From NCBI GenBank assembly GCA_031216915.1, contig CM062297.1, positions 363,271,704 to 363,335,703 of the forward strand: a stretch of DNA of 64,000 bases, given 5' to 3'. Source of the DNA: Pictodentalium vernedei (lineage: Eukaryota > Mollusca > Scaphopoda > Dentaliida > Dentaliidae). Each line of letters begins with the position of its first letter. The first letter of the stretch is position 1. The position numbers and the translations under genes were made by a program. Positions 39,650 to 50,819 of this stretch are shown here, piece after piece. The notes below the pieces were generated by a model that made no database searches, was not told the DNA's origin, and saw only the letters and a program-made list of their open reading frames with translations.

Positions 39650-40245
39650 ATCTCTAGTCTGTGATTCAATCCCTGCCAGGGGGTAACTGCATTGTGTCCT
39701 TGGGCAAGGCATTTAACTAATTGAGTGGTGAAAAATACTATCATGGCTCTATTGAAAAGTACTGAAAGCCACTTTAGTGGATTTAGATGATAATACATTA
39801 GCAAATGTTTGTACAAATTTATTTTATAAAAATTTATTGGAGAGTGCCTGTTGGCACTCTCCAATAAATTCTGATAAACCAATTATTTATGAATAAAATC
39901 TTCGTAATATGTGTCTCCTTTTGCGAGTAAAATGGTATCCTAAAAATAAAATACTCATGTTACAAATCACTTTCGAAAAATAATTAAGCCCTCAACCAGT
40001 CAATCCTGATTGCTCACGTGGAGGCATGGTGTTGCTGTGTACTAAGGCATACTGCATGTCAATGGTGTACTTGTCTTCAACCAATGCTAACACTGCTTAT
40101 GTGGAGTTAGTACATTGAAGAGTCTGACAGTTGCTTGCCAGTTCTCAGTGGTTCTCTCTGGGTACACCGGCTTCCTCTACCCGTAAAACTATCCGACACG
40201 AGGTGACCCTGGCTGTCAAAAGTGTTGTTAAACCACAATAAATAA
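39650..40245 (+). mobile_element. SINE, head 2 part and tail B, split by a TTAA-f MITE
   Basis: Head part 39650-39716 ('GATTCAATCCCTGCCAGGGG' to 'GGGCAAGGCATTTAA'), then the body resumes at about 40002 ('AATCCTGATTGCTCACGTGG') and ends with tail B (GACACGAGGTGACCCTGGCTG). Deleting the MITE restores 'GGCATTTAATCCTGATTGC' as in other copies. Confidence 0.85.
39717..39999. mobile_element. TTAA-f MITE inside a SINE
   Basis: Ends CTAATTGAGTGGTGAAAAATA and (complement) CTGGTTGAGGGCTTAATTA. TTAA at the left (39713-39716) and TCAA at the right (mutated). Central perfect hairpin TTTATTGGAGAGTGCC ... GGCACTCTCCAATAAA. Confidence 0.85.
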
Positions 40246-40249
40246 TTAA

Positions 40250-40640
40250 ACAACGGTTACACAAAGCATGGGCCGCTGCCCCATCCCGTAGACATGTTCA
40301 AAGTAGCCTTCAGGGTATTGTGGGACAGAAAAACTTTCTAAGTCAAAAGAGTGAAAACAGAAAAATTTTCTAAGTCCAAAAAGTGAAAAAATGCAATAAC
40401 TCTGGGAAAAAGTGTTGGACGGAACCCATTCCTTATGCATATCCGTTCCCCCATGCAGGTCTATCAGCATACCAAAGGAGATCCAAATCTGACCAATGGC
40501 TTTGAAATTACAATGCAAAACATTTGTATGGACAGACGGACGGACATATAGACAGATGGATGGACGGATGGACAGAGGGCTTCACTAGATACCCCAAATC
40601 CTCCTTCGGAGGTTGGGGGCATAATAATTGTCTAGAGAGC
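40250..40640. repeat. Interspersed repeat with GGACGGAC run
   Basis: 'CCTTCAGGGTATTGTGGGAC', 'GTGTTGGACGGAACCCATTC', a GACAGACGGACGGACATATAGACAGATGGATGGACGG run, ending 'AATCCTCCTTCGGAGG' (a perfect small hairpin). Confidence 0.7.
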
Positions 40641-40704
40641 AGTATAATGATCATAGAAACAGGTGCATGTTAATTGTACATACACCACATGTTAAATGGT
40701 TATG

Positions 40705-40790
40705 TTTATCTGAAAAAATCTTGTTACCATTTACTGGAAAGCTCTCTGCCAGAGAGCTTTGCAATAAATGGTAACTTGTCCAGGAATGGT
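40705..40790. repeat. Hairpin repeat with GCTCTCTGCCAGAGAGC core
   Basis: Arms GTTACCATTTACTGGAAAGCTCTCTG and CAGAGAGCTTTGCAATAAATGGTAAC with one or two differences. Probably the centre of another MITE. Confidence 0.8.
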
Positions 40791-41319
40791 GAAGCCAGTA
40801 AAATTATACACACAGCAAGTTTCAAGAAATAGTACTGGTCATTAGGTTAGGCACAAGTGAATTGATGCCGGTCAAATATAAATAGTGAGCCCCTCATTGA
40901 GCCTCATGAGTAGGCTTCATTCCACTTTTCCAATGAATAATAGTTTGAGAACAAAATACCGAGAGTTTTAGTGGGGAAGAATTAATGAAAAACAAACTTT
41001 ATGAATAGAATTTATTCAAATTTGTTTATGTAAAAGTGAAAGATTATTTCAAATCATTAATAATGTCATTCATATTGTTACAAAAAGACAGCTTCTCCTA
41101 GTGCATGACACTCATCGACAACAATATTCTATTATACAAGGAAATTCATGTTATGAAGTAAACTCATGTCCCCAAGTATGCACACCTATTTTTCTGAATA
41201 GCGACTATCCTTGACTGTTAATGCAAGAAAAAGAAACTAAAGACCACCGGCACAGAGACTATAGAAAACAAAATAAAATACAGTAATTGTTGAAAAAAGA
41301 GCTTGATGATCATGTTTTT
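40791..41319. other. No gene seen
   Basis: AT-rich, unassigned. Confidence 0.4.
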
Positions 41320-44300
41320 TAGGCATAAAAAAGTTAAAAATATGTTTCTCTCACATGGTCCTTTTGGAAGCCGAATGCTCTCTTTTTTATAATCAATGCA
41401 AACTTAAAAAAATAAAAATTAAATGGTTTATGTCTGATATTTTGCCAAAGTTAATAAAATTGATAAATTTGTCCCTTGAGTGCAACAAGACTTTGCTAAA
41501 GCATTGCAAAGCCTTCTTGCACTCAAGGGACAAAATACACCACCACCCATGCTATTCTGTAGATTATGAGGCCTAAAACATAAAACAAACCAAGAACATA
41601 AACTTTTGATGACAAAGAAATAATTACAAAAATGAAAAATAAAATAAGAGGCCCCAGGGGGCCTGAGGGCGCTCACCTGACATGGTAGCCTAAATATCAA
41701 CCCAGAGAATTGATTTCAACAAGTTGCATCTGCTCCTCCTAAGAAAAGCTTATACCAAATATCCAAAGATTCTGACAAGTGGATCTAAAAAAAGATTTTT
41801 AAAGAATATTCCTCATACTGAACTAAGTTATAATTCGGGCTCCCACAGGGAGCCCATAAATGAACCCAGAGACTTGGCTTTAAAAACCTGAATCTCACCC
41901 CCCTAAGGATGCTGCACACCAAATATCAAAACATTCTGACTGCTGGATCTGAAGAAGAAGATTTTTAAAGAAAATTCCTCATTTTGAACCAAGTTACAAT
42001 TCAAGCTTCCACAATGAGCCCAAATATGGACCTAGGGACATGGCTTGAACAAACTTGAATCTTACCCCCCTAAGGATGCTGCATAAAAAATATCAAAAGC
42101 ATTCATCTGCTGGATCTGAAAAAGATTTTTAAAGAAAATTCCTCATTTTGAACTATGTTGTCATTTGGGCCCCCATAGTGAGCTCAAATATGAACCAAGG
42201 GACTTGGCTTCAACAAACTTGAATCTCAGCCCCCTAAGGTTGCTGCATGCCAAATATAAAAACATTCCAACTGCTGAATCTGAAGAAGAAGATTTTTAAA
42301 TAAAAATTCCTCATTTTAAGTTATAATATATATAGTTTTAAGTTAAAATTTGGGCTTTAACAAACTTGAATCTCCCCCCCCCCCCCCCCCTCTCCAAGGA
42401 TGCTACACACCACATATCAAAACATTCCGACTGCTGGATCTGAAGAAGAAGATTTTTTAAGAAAATTCCTCATTTCGAACTAAGTTACAATTCAAGCTCC
42501 CACGGTGAGCCCAAATATGGACCTAGGGACATGGCTTAAACAAACTTGAATTTCACCCTCTTAAGGATGCTGCATACCAAATATCAAAACATTCCGATTG
42601 CTGGATCTAAAGAAGATTTTTAAAGAAAATTCCTCATTTTGAACTAAGTTATAATTTGGGCTCCCACAGTGAGCCCAAATATGAACCAAGGGACTTGGCT
42701 TGAACAAAATTGAATCTCACACACTAAGCATGGTGCATACCCACTATCAAAAGATTCTGCCTGCTGGATCTTGAGAAGAAGATTTTCAAAGAAATTTGCC
42801 TGAAATGCACTAAGTTCAAATTTGGGCTCCTATACTGAGCCCAAATATAAATCCAGGGGGCCGATTTGAACAATCTTGAATCAGATCTACTCCACAATGT
42901 TGCATACCAAATATCAAAAGATTCTGCCTGCTGGATCTGGAGAAGAAGATTTTTGAAGAAATTTGCCTGAAATGCACTAAGTTCGAATTCAGGCTTCTAT
43001 AGTGAGCCCAAATATGAATCCAGGGGGCTGATTTGAACAAACTTGAATCAGATCCACCCCACAATGTTGCATACTCAATATGAAAAGATTCTGCCTGCTG
43101 GATCTTGAGAATAAGATTTTCAAAGAAATTTGCCTGAAATGCACTAAGTTCAAATTTGGGCTCCTATACTGAGCTCAAATATAAACCCAGGGGGTCGATT
43201 TGAACAAACTTGAATCAGATCCACCCCACAATGTTGCATACCAAATATCAAAAGATTCTGCCTGCTGGATCTGGAGAAGAAGATTTTTGAAGAAATTTAC
43301 CTGAAATGCACTAAGTTCAAATTCGAGCTTCTATAGTGAGCCCAAATATGAATCCAGGGGGCCGATTTGAACAAACTTGAATCAGATCCACCCCACAATG
43401 TTGCAATCCAAATATCAAAAGATTCTGCCTGCTGGATCTGGAGAAGATTTTTAAAGAAATTTGCCTGAAATGCACTAAGTTCGAATTCGAGCTTCTATAG
43501 TGAGCCCAAATATATATCCAGGGGGCCGATTTGAACAAACTTGAATCAAATCCACCCCACAATGTTGCATACCAAATATCAAAAGATTCTGCCTGCTGGA
43601 TCTGGAGAAGAAGATTTTTGAATAAATTTGCCTGAAATGCACTAAGTTTGAATTCGAGCTTCTATAGTGAGCCCAAATATGAATCCAGGGGGCCGATTTG
43701 AACAAACTTGAATCAGATCCACCCCACAATGTTGCATACCAAATATCAAAAGATTCTGCCTGCTGGATCTGGAGAAGAAGATTTTTTAATCTTTTTCCCA
43801 TTGCCTACAGTGTTAAAAAGTGCTGACTCAGCACTTTTTCAAAGTCCCGAAACTGTACCCTATGATAAAACCGTTGGCAATTTTTTTTTACCAATCCTTT
43901 CTGTTGGTCCTAAGGAAGCTTCACCACCAAATAAAAATTCTCGGTGCCATGCAGTTTTGGAGATATGGGCGTTTTAATTTTTTTCTATTTTTAGCTCCTG
44001 CGGTTCCCACGGGGCTGCAGGAAAAAAATTTTTGGCATAAATCAAGTACTTATAACCCAATAATACCTCATATTAAATTTGGTTCAAATCGGCCTCTGGG
44101 TTCAGAAAGTAGAAATTTTGGGTGGGGCAAAAATTCTTGCCCCTCTCAGAACAAAGGTAAATATTGCCCATCAAACTTCTCTTGAACAAACTTGAGTCTA
44201 CACCTCAAATGGAAGCTGCATACCAAATATCAAGTCTCTGCTATGGCTGGTTCATGAGAAGAAGATTTTTTAAAATTTTGTGCATTTTAGCCCCACCCCA

Positions 44301-44605
44301 CTCCACAATATGAGCAGAAATCCAATTTGAAGAAAAACCCAAATGCCCCTATATAAACACTACTTACATGAAATTTACTTAAAATGTGCCCAGTGGTTTA
44401 GGAGAAAGAGGCTTAAACACCACCTTCACGCAGGATGATGGATGACAGACGGACGGACGACGGACGACGGACGAAGAGTGATAAGAAAAGCTCATCCTGA
44501 CTTTCAGTCAGGTGAGCTAATAAAAAATCACCTGCCCACATGCAATTTTACAAAAAGGGCCCGAGAAACAGAAGATCTACTTTGTGAAGCCTTATAGAGT
44601 AAAAT
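41320..44605. mobile_element. Element J, second copy, split by composite element Q
   Basis: Left part 41320-41644 and right part about 44523-44605 ('CACATGCAATTTTACAAAAAGGG', 'GAAACAGAAGATCTACTTTGTG'). The hairpin GAGTGCAACAAGACTTTGC ... GCAAAGCCTTCTTGCACTC is near-perfect here. The insertion lies at the same place as in the copy at 36.4 kb. Confidence 0.75.
41645..44522. mobile_element. Composite element Q with internal ~165-bp array
   Basis: Left end TAAGAGGCCCCAGGGGGCC then GCTCACCTGA. About 13 units of the 165-bp repeat to about 43785, then unique sequence ('GTGCTGACTCAGCAC' hairpin, 'GCGGTTCCCACGGGGC'), GACGGACGACGGACG runs, and right end GAAGAGTGATAAGAAAAGC ... TCAGGTGAGCTAATAAA. GCTCACCTGA and TCAGGTGAGC are inverted near the ends, with A-rich flanks. 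I recognise the end sequences from memory as frequent in mollusc genomes. No ORF of transposase size. Confidence 0.8.
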
Positions 44606-44757
44606 TAAATTGTGGGATAACTTCAATGGACTTCATCCTATTTTACTTCCATTGATATAAAGTGGCAGAGTGTGCAGTGGATCACTGATTGATCCTGACC
44701 TTATCTCTACACTGTGTCCTTGGGTAAGGCACTCGATCCTGATTGCCCACATGGGGA

Positions 44758-44971
44758 CATGTTTATAAACTTATTTGGTCTCAGTATATCCGATACAGGC
44801 ATTTAATGTATTATATCTTATTGAGTTCTGTCAAATGATCTAAAAGAATACATGTTCAGTTTATCATTAGAAAACAGAAAAAACAACCAAATTCTGGTTA
44901 ATTAAATACTGCTGTTAATCAAATATTTTTCACACTCAGAGTGGCAATTCATTAAGAGAGTTCCACTCTAC
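44758..44971. mobile_element. TA-a MITE, right part
   Basis: 'TATTTGGTCTCAGTATATCCGATACAGGC', degraded hairpin 'TTATATCTTATTGAGTTCTGTCAAATGATC', 'CTGGTTAATTAAATACTGC', right end 'AAGAGAGTTCCACTCTA'. Confidence 0.75.
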
Positions 44972-45033
44972 CAGTAAAACAAACTTGTTTATTGCAGTAA
45001 TCAAGCACTGCTCCAGTTCATGAGGTGTCTTAA

Positions 45034-45070
45034 ACCAATGCTAACCCTGCTTATGTGGAGTTAGTATGTT
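45034..45070 (+). mobile_element. SINE body fragment
   Basis: 'ACCAATGCTAACCCTGCTTATGTGG' and 'GTTAGTATGTTGGG' in sense, cut by the full SINE that follows. Confidence 0.7.
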
Positions 45071-45426
45071 GGGAGTGAAGTGGCACAGTAGGTAGAGATG
45101 CAGGCTGCAAGCTGAGAGGTCCTTGATTCAAATCCCACTTGCAGCAACCACATTCTGTCCTTGGGCAACACATTTAGTTCCAACGGCACATGTGGGGGTA
45201 CGGTGGCATTGTGTACTAAGGCATACAGAATTGCAATGGTGCAGCTGTCTTCAACCAATGCTAAACCTGCTTGTGTGGAGTTAGTACATAGGGGAGTCTG
45301 ACAGTTGCTTGCCATTGTTCAGTGGTTCTCTCTGGGTACTCCATCTTCCTCCACCCATAAAACTGTCTGACATGAGGTGAAACTGGCTGTCGAAAGTGTT
45401 GTTAAACCCCAATAAATAAATAAATA
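45071..45426 (+). mobile_element. SINE, tRNA-like head 1, tail B, full length
   Basis: A box TGGCACAGTAGG, head-1 'GATGCAGGCTGCAAGCTGAG', B box TGATTCAAATCCC, body, then tail B (GACATGAGGTGAAACTGGCTG, AAGTGTTGTTAAACCCC) and AATAAATAAATAAAT. This is the clearest tRNA1 + tail B combination. Confidence 0.93.
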
Positions 45427-45535
45427 GTCAGTTTTACGGGTGGAGGAAGCCGGAGAGAGCCATTGACTAACTGTCATATGTCCTACATACTGTCTGACAA
45501 AAGTGGCATTAAACCCCAATAAATAAATAATTTTT
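45427..45535. mobile_element. Short SINE fragments, both orientations
   Basis: 'CAGTTTTACGGGTGGAGGAAGCCGG' (minus-type) runs into 'ACTGTCTGACAAAAGTGGCATTAAACCCC' (plus-type tail B): two truncated pieces joined head to tail. Confidence 0.6.
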
Positions 45536-45539
45536 TTCA

Positions 45540-45812
45540 TTTATTGAGTGGTGTTTAAGGTCGCATACTTCTGCACAATGGCAAACCATGACCACAACAT
45601 GGATGTGAAGAGAGTTTTAAGTCCAGCCAATCATTTATACCCATGTTGCTCATTTTTGAGGACTTCCATCCTGACATTGCTGAATGGGTCCTATTTTGCC
45701 AGTAAACAGAGCTTGTTTACCACAATATTGGTTCTAGTTTACCAGTAAAATGGAGCTTGTTTACCACAGTAAACAAGCACTGGTTCACTTTCTGGGATTT
45801 TCACGGGGACCA
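45540..45812 (-). mobile_element. Short tail-A retroelement with internal duplication
   Basis: Tail A (GGTCGCATACTTCTGCACAATGG on plus) and body. The 'TAGTTTTACCAGTAAAACA..GAGCTTGTTTACCACA' block occurs twice (45696-45723 and 45729-45765). Ends 'TTCTGGGATTTTCACGGGG'. Confidence 0.75.
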
Positions 45813-45818
45813 AAGTTA

Positions 45819-46825
45819 CATTCTAAGTACCTCGGCAGTAGGGACCTGCGAACCTTATTCGATTCGATTTCGAATCCTTGCAGCTATTCGATTCGATTCG
45901 ATGCTGGTGTCATGGGTTCGAAATTTTCGAATCTCGTCGGACTAGGTCGGGAAAACTTTTTTCACGCCACTGTGCCGATACGTGTGTTTCTGCTCCGATA
46001 ATAGGCTTGCAATCATGTTCGTTTATCAGTTAGTTAAGCGCGTGCATCGGAGTAGCACCACACCCACCCCCATCCGGTAACATTCCCGTTATAATATAAC
46101 CTCGCAACTTGGTCTTAAATCGGCATGCTCGCATGATCGCATCGTGTATGCATTATGCACACCACTGCGTGTTACGGGAGTTCGACGAAACCAGCATGTT
46201 TTACAGTAAAGTGCAGTATAATAGAATTACCCCCCTTACATTGCAATTTGCAATGAAGCGGACACGCGTTTACATAAAGACGCCGACACGGAATGTATAT
46301 AAAAAGGTCAATGTGCGTTTATATGCGTCGTGAATCACTCATGATTAAAGATCAGGGGAAGTTGTAACAGCAGTTATTGTTGATACATGTGATGACCCAA
46401 TGAAGTTGAATGAACGTACCAGAACAAGCTAACTTATATGATATACCAGGCTGCAGAATTGCGTTTCGTTTAGTTTGAATGGTTTAATTTAGCTTTCGAT
46501 ATTTTAATTCGCGCGTGACGTGTGTTTACAAAAGTTCAGTATGGCCAAGTATGTTTCCATTTCCCTCCAGTTATCACCGCCAGTCTATTATCCAAAAATG
46601 CCAACGATCCTACGGCACCCGAAACAACAATTGTCAGTATATACATCAGCATATACACGACCACTATTCGATATTCAAGATTCGATTCGATTCGAAATCC
46701 TCATTCACATTCGATTCGAGATTCGATTCGAGACAAAATTTGATATTCGCAGGTCCCTACTCGGCAGTTATTCGTAGGCAAGTCTTGGCTGCCTGTATAG
46801 GCAGCCAAGACTTGCCCACAAACAA
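45819..46825. repeat. Family F hairpin repeat, split by hAT-b
   Basis: Left piece TTCTAAGTACCTCGGCAG (45821-45838); right piece 46760-46825 with hairpin GGCAAGTCTTGGCTGCC TGTATA GGCAGCCAAGACTTGCC, mismatch-free. The undivided copy is at 5088-5155. Confidence 0.88.
45839..46759. mobile_element. hAT-b: complete 921-bp non-autonomous hAT-like element
   Basis: Perfect 14-bp inverted ends TAGGGACCTGCGAA, perfect 8-bp target duplication CTCGGCAG (45831-45838 and 46760-46767), and a paralogous empty site at 5.1 kb. Subterminal regions on both sides carry many ATTCGATTCGA blocks in inverted orientation. The interior (about 46000-46640) is CpG-rich relative to its neighbours, with no frame over about 75 codons inside and no transposase. 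Low decay means recent insertion. Confidence 0.95.
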
Positions 46826-47515
46826 CTACTGGACCACAGACTGTTCAAGTGTAGAATGAATAATAATACAAAAGAATCAGAATGCACTCACATGTGAGAA
46901 TAAACATAATCCCAAGTCACAGATCTATTACAGTACTATGAGATTTTTCATTCCATTGAGACCAATACTCTAGTGAGAACGAGCCATTCTCATTAACAAG
47001 GCTTGGAAGTTATGATTATTTCAAGGTAAATACCACCTTTTTATAATCCCAGAAAAATGAGTTTTCTTGACACAGGTCAATGACAGGATGAGTATCCACA
47101 ATAAAAATTAATTTAGTGACGGGGCTCCAGGGTATTCCAAGAATGTACAAGAATTTATATTATAGTGTAATAGGTACAAAAATGTAAACAAACCACTTGC
47201 TTTGGATTCAGAAATGATGGAGGTAGTTACTGAAGAAAAGTTTTTTGGCACTTATCAAACTGAACCACAATAAAGAAACAATGGATATTTTGATAAAATT
47301 TACTTCTTGTAACAGTCTGGAGAGAAAGTTGATTTCCCTATTATTATAAACAATTGTTACCCACAAAATCCTGGATAAGGTCATAAGTTTCTCAATGGCA
47401 AAAGTTGCTAGATTTACAGCTCAGCAGTGTTTTCTTACACAGGTCTTGGGTGTCATTACTAGCAGCCAACAGTGAAATAACTCATTACATTATGTAACAG
47501 CCATACCCAGCCAGT
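46826..47515. other. No gene seen
   Basis: AT-rich unassigned sequence of about 690 bp. Confidence 0.4.
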
Positions 47516-47890
47516 GCTATTTTCAAAATTCGCCGCAAATTTTTAAAACTTTTTGCCTCCCCAAAATAGCAGCGCTTGTTCCAATGAGGGAAATAGGCCA
47601 GGGGTGGACAACCACCCCAGACTGACCTGCAAAATTTTCTGATTCACTGACTCACTCCAACTGCTGGATGGCCCACCTTCAACTACAGGCCAGCCTACCC
47701 TCAAAATTGGGCTGGCCCACTCTCAACATTTGACCAGCCCACCCTCACACTGGGCCAGCTGACCCAATTTTAAATTTTAATTTTAGATTAAAATTGGTCC
47801 TTTTTCATGGTTTGCCAGCCCAAAAATAAAACTAGAGTTCCCATCAACCAAATAGGTTGCTAGTTTCACCATATGACCCAGTAGTCATGC
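47516..47890. repeat. Degenerate CCAGCCCACCCTCA repeat with hAT-like left edge
   Basis: 'CCAGGGGTGGACAACCACCCC' begins the block; the CAGGGGTGG start resembles hAT ends. Then several 'GGCCAGCCCACCCTCAA' variants at about 25-30-bp spacing. Right end not defined. Confidence 0.5.
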
Positions 47891-48092
47891 AAATCGCTCT
47901 GTCAAGTTGTTCTGAACACCAAACTGATCACATTTCTAAATGAAAAAGTATAGCCCCCCAAAAAACCCAATGATATTGATTCGCAAAAAAATAAAATTTT
48001 AAATCAGTGAGGGTGGATTTTTTATTACCATCGGGATTATGAATAATAAAGAACATAGCCATGTCACTCCAGCCCGAGTGTCATATGTTATA

Positions 48093-48170
48093 TATAATTT
48101 AGTGATCTGAATGTAGTGGCTACCCCACTGTGTGAGGTAGCTGTTACGTTCAGATCACTGATCTAATGTA
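48093..48170. repeat. Imperfect hairpin
   Basis: AGTGATCTGAATGTAGTGGCTACC ... GGTAGCTGTTACGTTCAGATCACT, about 24-bp arms with several mismatches. Confidence 0.7.
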
Positions 48171-48248
48171 AGTTAGAGATGCATTTTTTAAAAATATTTT
48201 TTAGATATTAAAATGCGAAACAGGAGACATAGAATACAGTACACAAAC

Positions 48249-48249
<1 letters not shown>

Positions 48250-48291
<42 letters not shown>

Positions 48292-48674
48292 TTAGGGTTT
48301 TAACGACACTTTAACAGCCAGGGTCATATTGGGTTGGTGACAGTTTTGCGGGTGGAGGAAGCCGGAGTACCCGGAGAGAACCACCGAGCAACGGTGAGCA
48401 GCTGCAAACTCCCCAACATCATAACTCCGCACTGCAGCACAGGCAGGGTTAGATTGGTTGAAGACATGCGCACCATCGACATGCAGTACGCCTTAGTACA
48501 CAGCGTCATCATGCCCCCATGTGGACAATCGGGGTGAAGTGCCTTGCCCAAGAACACAACGCGGGAGTCTGAATCGATCGCTCAGACAGTCACCCATCCA
48601 AGGATTAACCAGGCTCGACATTGCTTAACTTCAGTGATCTGATGAGAACCAGTTACCGCAATGTCACCGCGCCC
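48250..48674 (-). mobile_element. SINE with 5S rRNA-like head and tail B, full length
   Basis: In sense the head (about 48674-48581) reads GCGGTAACTGGTTCTCATCAG, GATCACTGAAGTTAAGCAA, GTCGAGCCTGGTTAATCCTT, GGATGGGTGACTGTCTGAG, i.e. 5S rRNA from before box A through box C. Then the shared body, tail B and a 44-bp ATTT run. Perfect 13-bp target duplication CAGTACACAAACT (48237-48249 and 48675-48687). Confidence 0.95.
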
Positions 48675-48689
48675 CAGTACACAAACTAA

Positions 48690-49038
48690 CTAACCGACAA
48701 AATCTATCGAATGAGGATGTCACTCAATGGTTGTTTTGTTCAATTTGACGACTTTGTATACAAAAAATCTGTCGCTTGAATAGTCTTATATATGATCAAA
48801 TTTGTGTATTATTTTTGGGATATTTGAACGGGGAGATGGCTATGATAAGTCTTTTACTTACTGACAATTTCCATTCTCAACATATTTAAATTCCAGTTGG
48901 AGTTGTTTACATATACAAAATGTATAACTTTGTAAACAGCTGTTGCATAATCTGTTATTTTGGCACCTTACCATGGAAACAATAACATACATACTCAAAA
49001 ATATCAGAGGTATAACCATATTTTGACACTTTATGTTA
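48690..49038. other. No gene seen
   Basis: AT-rich, unassigned. Confidence 0.4.
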
Positions 49039-49288
49039 TTAACTGGTAGAGTGCTAAATTATTTTTGGTTATCCAAATTTGTTCATGTCTTTTTGCCTTG
49101 TTACAATTTATGGGAGAGTGCCTAATGGCACTCTCCCATAAATTGCAACAAGGCAAATACTCAGAGACTAAATAATTTTAATTCAAAAATAATATGAAGC
49201 ATATCCACAGAATATGAAGACTTTAAGTTGTGGCACCTGCACTTCAGAGTAAAGCCCAAATATGGGCTTCCAGCACTCTACCAGTTAA
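49039..49288. mobile_element. TTAA-b MITE, complete, 250 bp
   Basis: TTAACTGGTAGAGTGCTAAAT at left and AGCACTCTACCAGTTAA at right, TTAA on both sides. Hairpin AATTTATGGGAGAGTGCC ... GGCACTCTCCCATAAATT, mismatch-free, flanked by TGCCTTGTTAC / GCAACAAGGCA. Confidence 0.92.
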
Positions 49289-49814
49289 TGTACCATTTGA
49301 AAAATTGGGTAAAAATTAATTTTTTCTAGAGTCCTTTGTTATCATAAGGAGTTATCCTTACAGTCGATAAAACAGATCAATTTATAATTTTGAAATACAG
49401 AGTGACTAACATATTCTGTAAACCATAAAATGAGATAAAAATAACAGCAAACATCACACTCGAAGTATACACATACATCCAAAATAAGTAAGTGGCATTG
49501 CGATAAAGGACAATTTTGATGTATAAGCTTCACCACAAGTGCATTTTGCATACAAGTCTATAATGTACTGAATTCTATAAATCACTTGTAAAGTCAGATT
49601 ATCTTTGTAATATTGGTGCTGATTACATCTGTAGCAGCTTACACACTTGGAAAATGTCAGTCCAATAAAACTATGTCGTAGTCGTAAATCACATGTGCAG
49701 CTTAGTTACGACCTCAAAAAAACATGAATCTTATGAAATGTTAGTGCCAATTCAGATACATGTGTGCCCAGACTTGGAAATTACACTTGTAGTAGCATAC
49801 ATGTGTAGGACATT
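49289..49814. other. No gene seen
   Basis: AT-rich, unassigned. Confidence 0.4.
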
Positions 49815-50029
49815 TACAGGACTGACCACAGGGCAGGATTTCTTTTGCCACTGAAATGAGTATAACTTCAGCACATTTAATCAAATTCTACCTGTGTAAA
49901 TGGTATGAAGTTTTTCACCAATGATTCCTGGAGTTAAATACAGATGAATTTTTTATCAAACCTAGTCACGGCTGCCTCAAGACTAGATTTCATGAAAAAT
50001 ATTTTTAAAATCAGCAGGTTAAGGGTTAA
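49815..50029. mobile_element. TTAA-d MITE, left end eroded
   Basis: 'GGGCAGGATTTCTTTTGCCACTG', 'CACCAATGATTCCTGGAG', 'AACCTAGTCACGGCTGC', 'ATCAGCAGGTTAAGGGTTAA'. Confidence 0.75.
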
Positions 50030-50578
50030 AAGAACTACAAGGAAAGAACACAATTGGATATTTGCATCATCATTGGAGAAAAACAAATCTTCGCATGCTG
50101 AGAGTTGATGCAAATCTCTTCATCTGTTTATTACAAAAGAATTTCCATCAAACGGTTGTAATATGTTATTTGTTAAGTTGGAGGATTTACAATAATGAAA
50201 ACACATATGCAGTCTGAATTCCAACTGAGAGCATTAATCCTGTGGTAATGTTAGATATATTGAGGAAAAAACACTGTCAAAGAAAGAAGTCACTTCATTA
50301 AAACAAATTGCTGCTTAATCAGTCAAAACAGTATAAATGACTTAGGAAGGCACAATAACTCAATGAAAAGTCGAAAAGTCGGTGTTGAAGTCTGAACTCT
50401 GGTTCAATGATCTTAGAGTTATGCAGATAAACAATTGGTACAGACAACTCCTGGATGTTTATCTCACCTAAATAAAAAGATTGTCTTATGGTCAGACACC
50501 CCAGAAATGACATAACTTTCCTTGTTTGGCTTTGTGAATAAATAGTGTAAGATCACTGACCAAAAAGGCAAATGTTGT
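50030..50578. other. No gene seen
   Basis: AT-rich, unassigned. Confidence 0.4.
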
Positions 50579-50819
50579 TTAACCCTTTACCCAACACAGA
50601 CAATATCAAAATTTATTATTTTAAATATCATTTTTTTTAATTTTTCAAAAAATTTCTACACCATATCATGTAACCCCTCATTGGAATGAGCTGAATGAGA
50701 TCATTCCAAAGAGGGGTCACATGATATGGTTTTGTTGAAATTTTTTGAAAAAATAATATTATTTTCAGCTGCTGAATTTGCACGAGCAAATGTGGCCGAT
50801 TTGTTGGGTAAAGGGTTAA
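50579..50819. mobile_element. TTAA-a MITE, complete
   Basis: TTAA at both ends; CCCTTTACCCAACACAG and (complement) CCCTTTACCCAACAAAT. Centre ACCATATCATGTAACCCCTC ... GAGGGGTCACATGATATGGT. Confidence 0.92.

Noticed and set aside
41700-43790. CRISPR-like array
   Set aside because: Units are ~165 bp, diverged and contiguous, with no short repeat/unique spacer pattern; the DNA is animal.
48581-48674. 5S rRNA gene
   Set aside because: Only the internal promoter part is 5S-like and it is fused to a SINE body.
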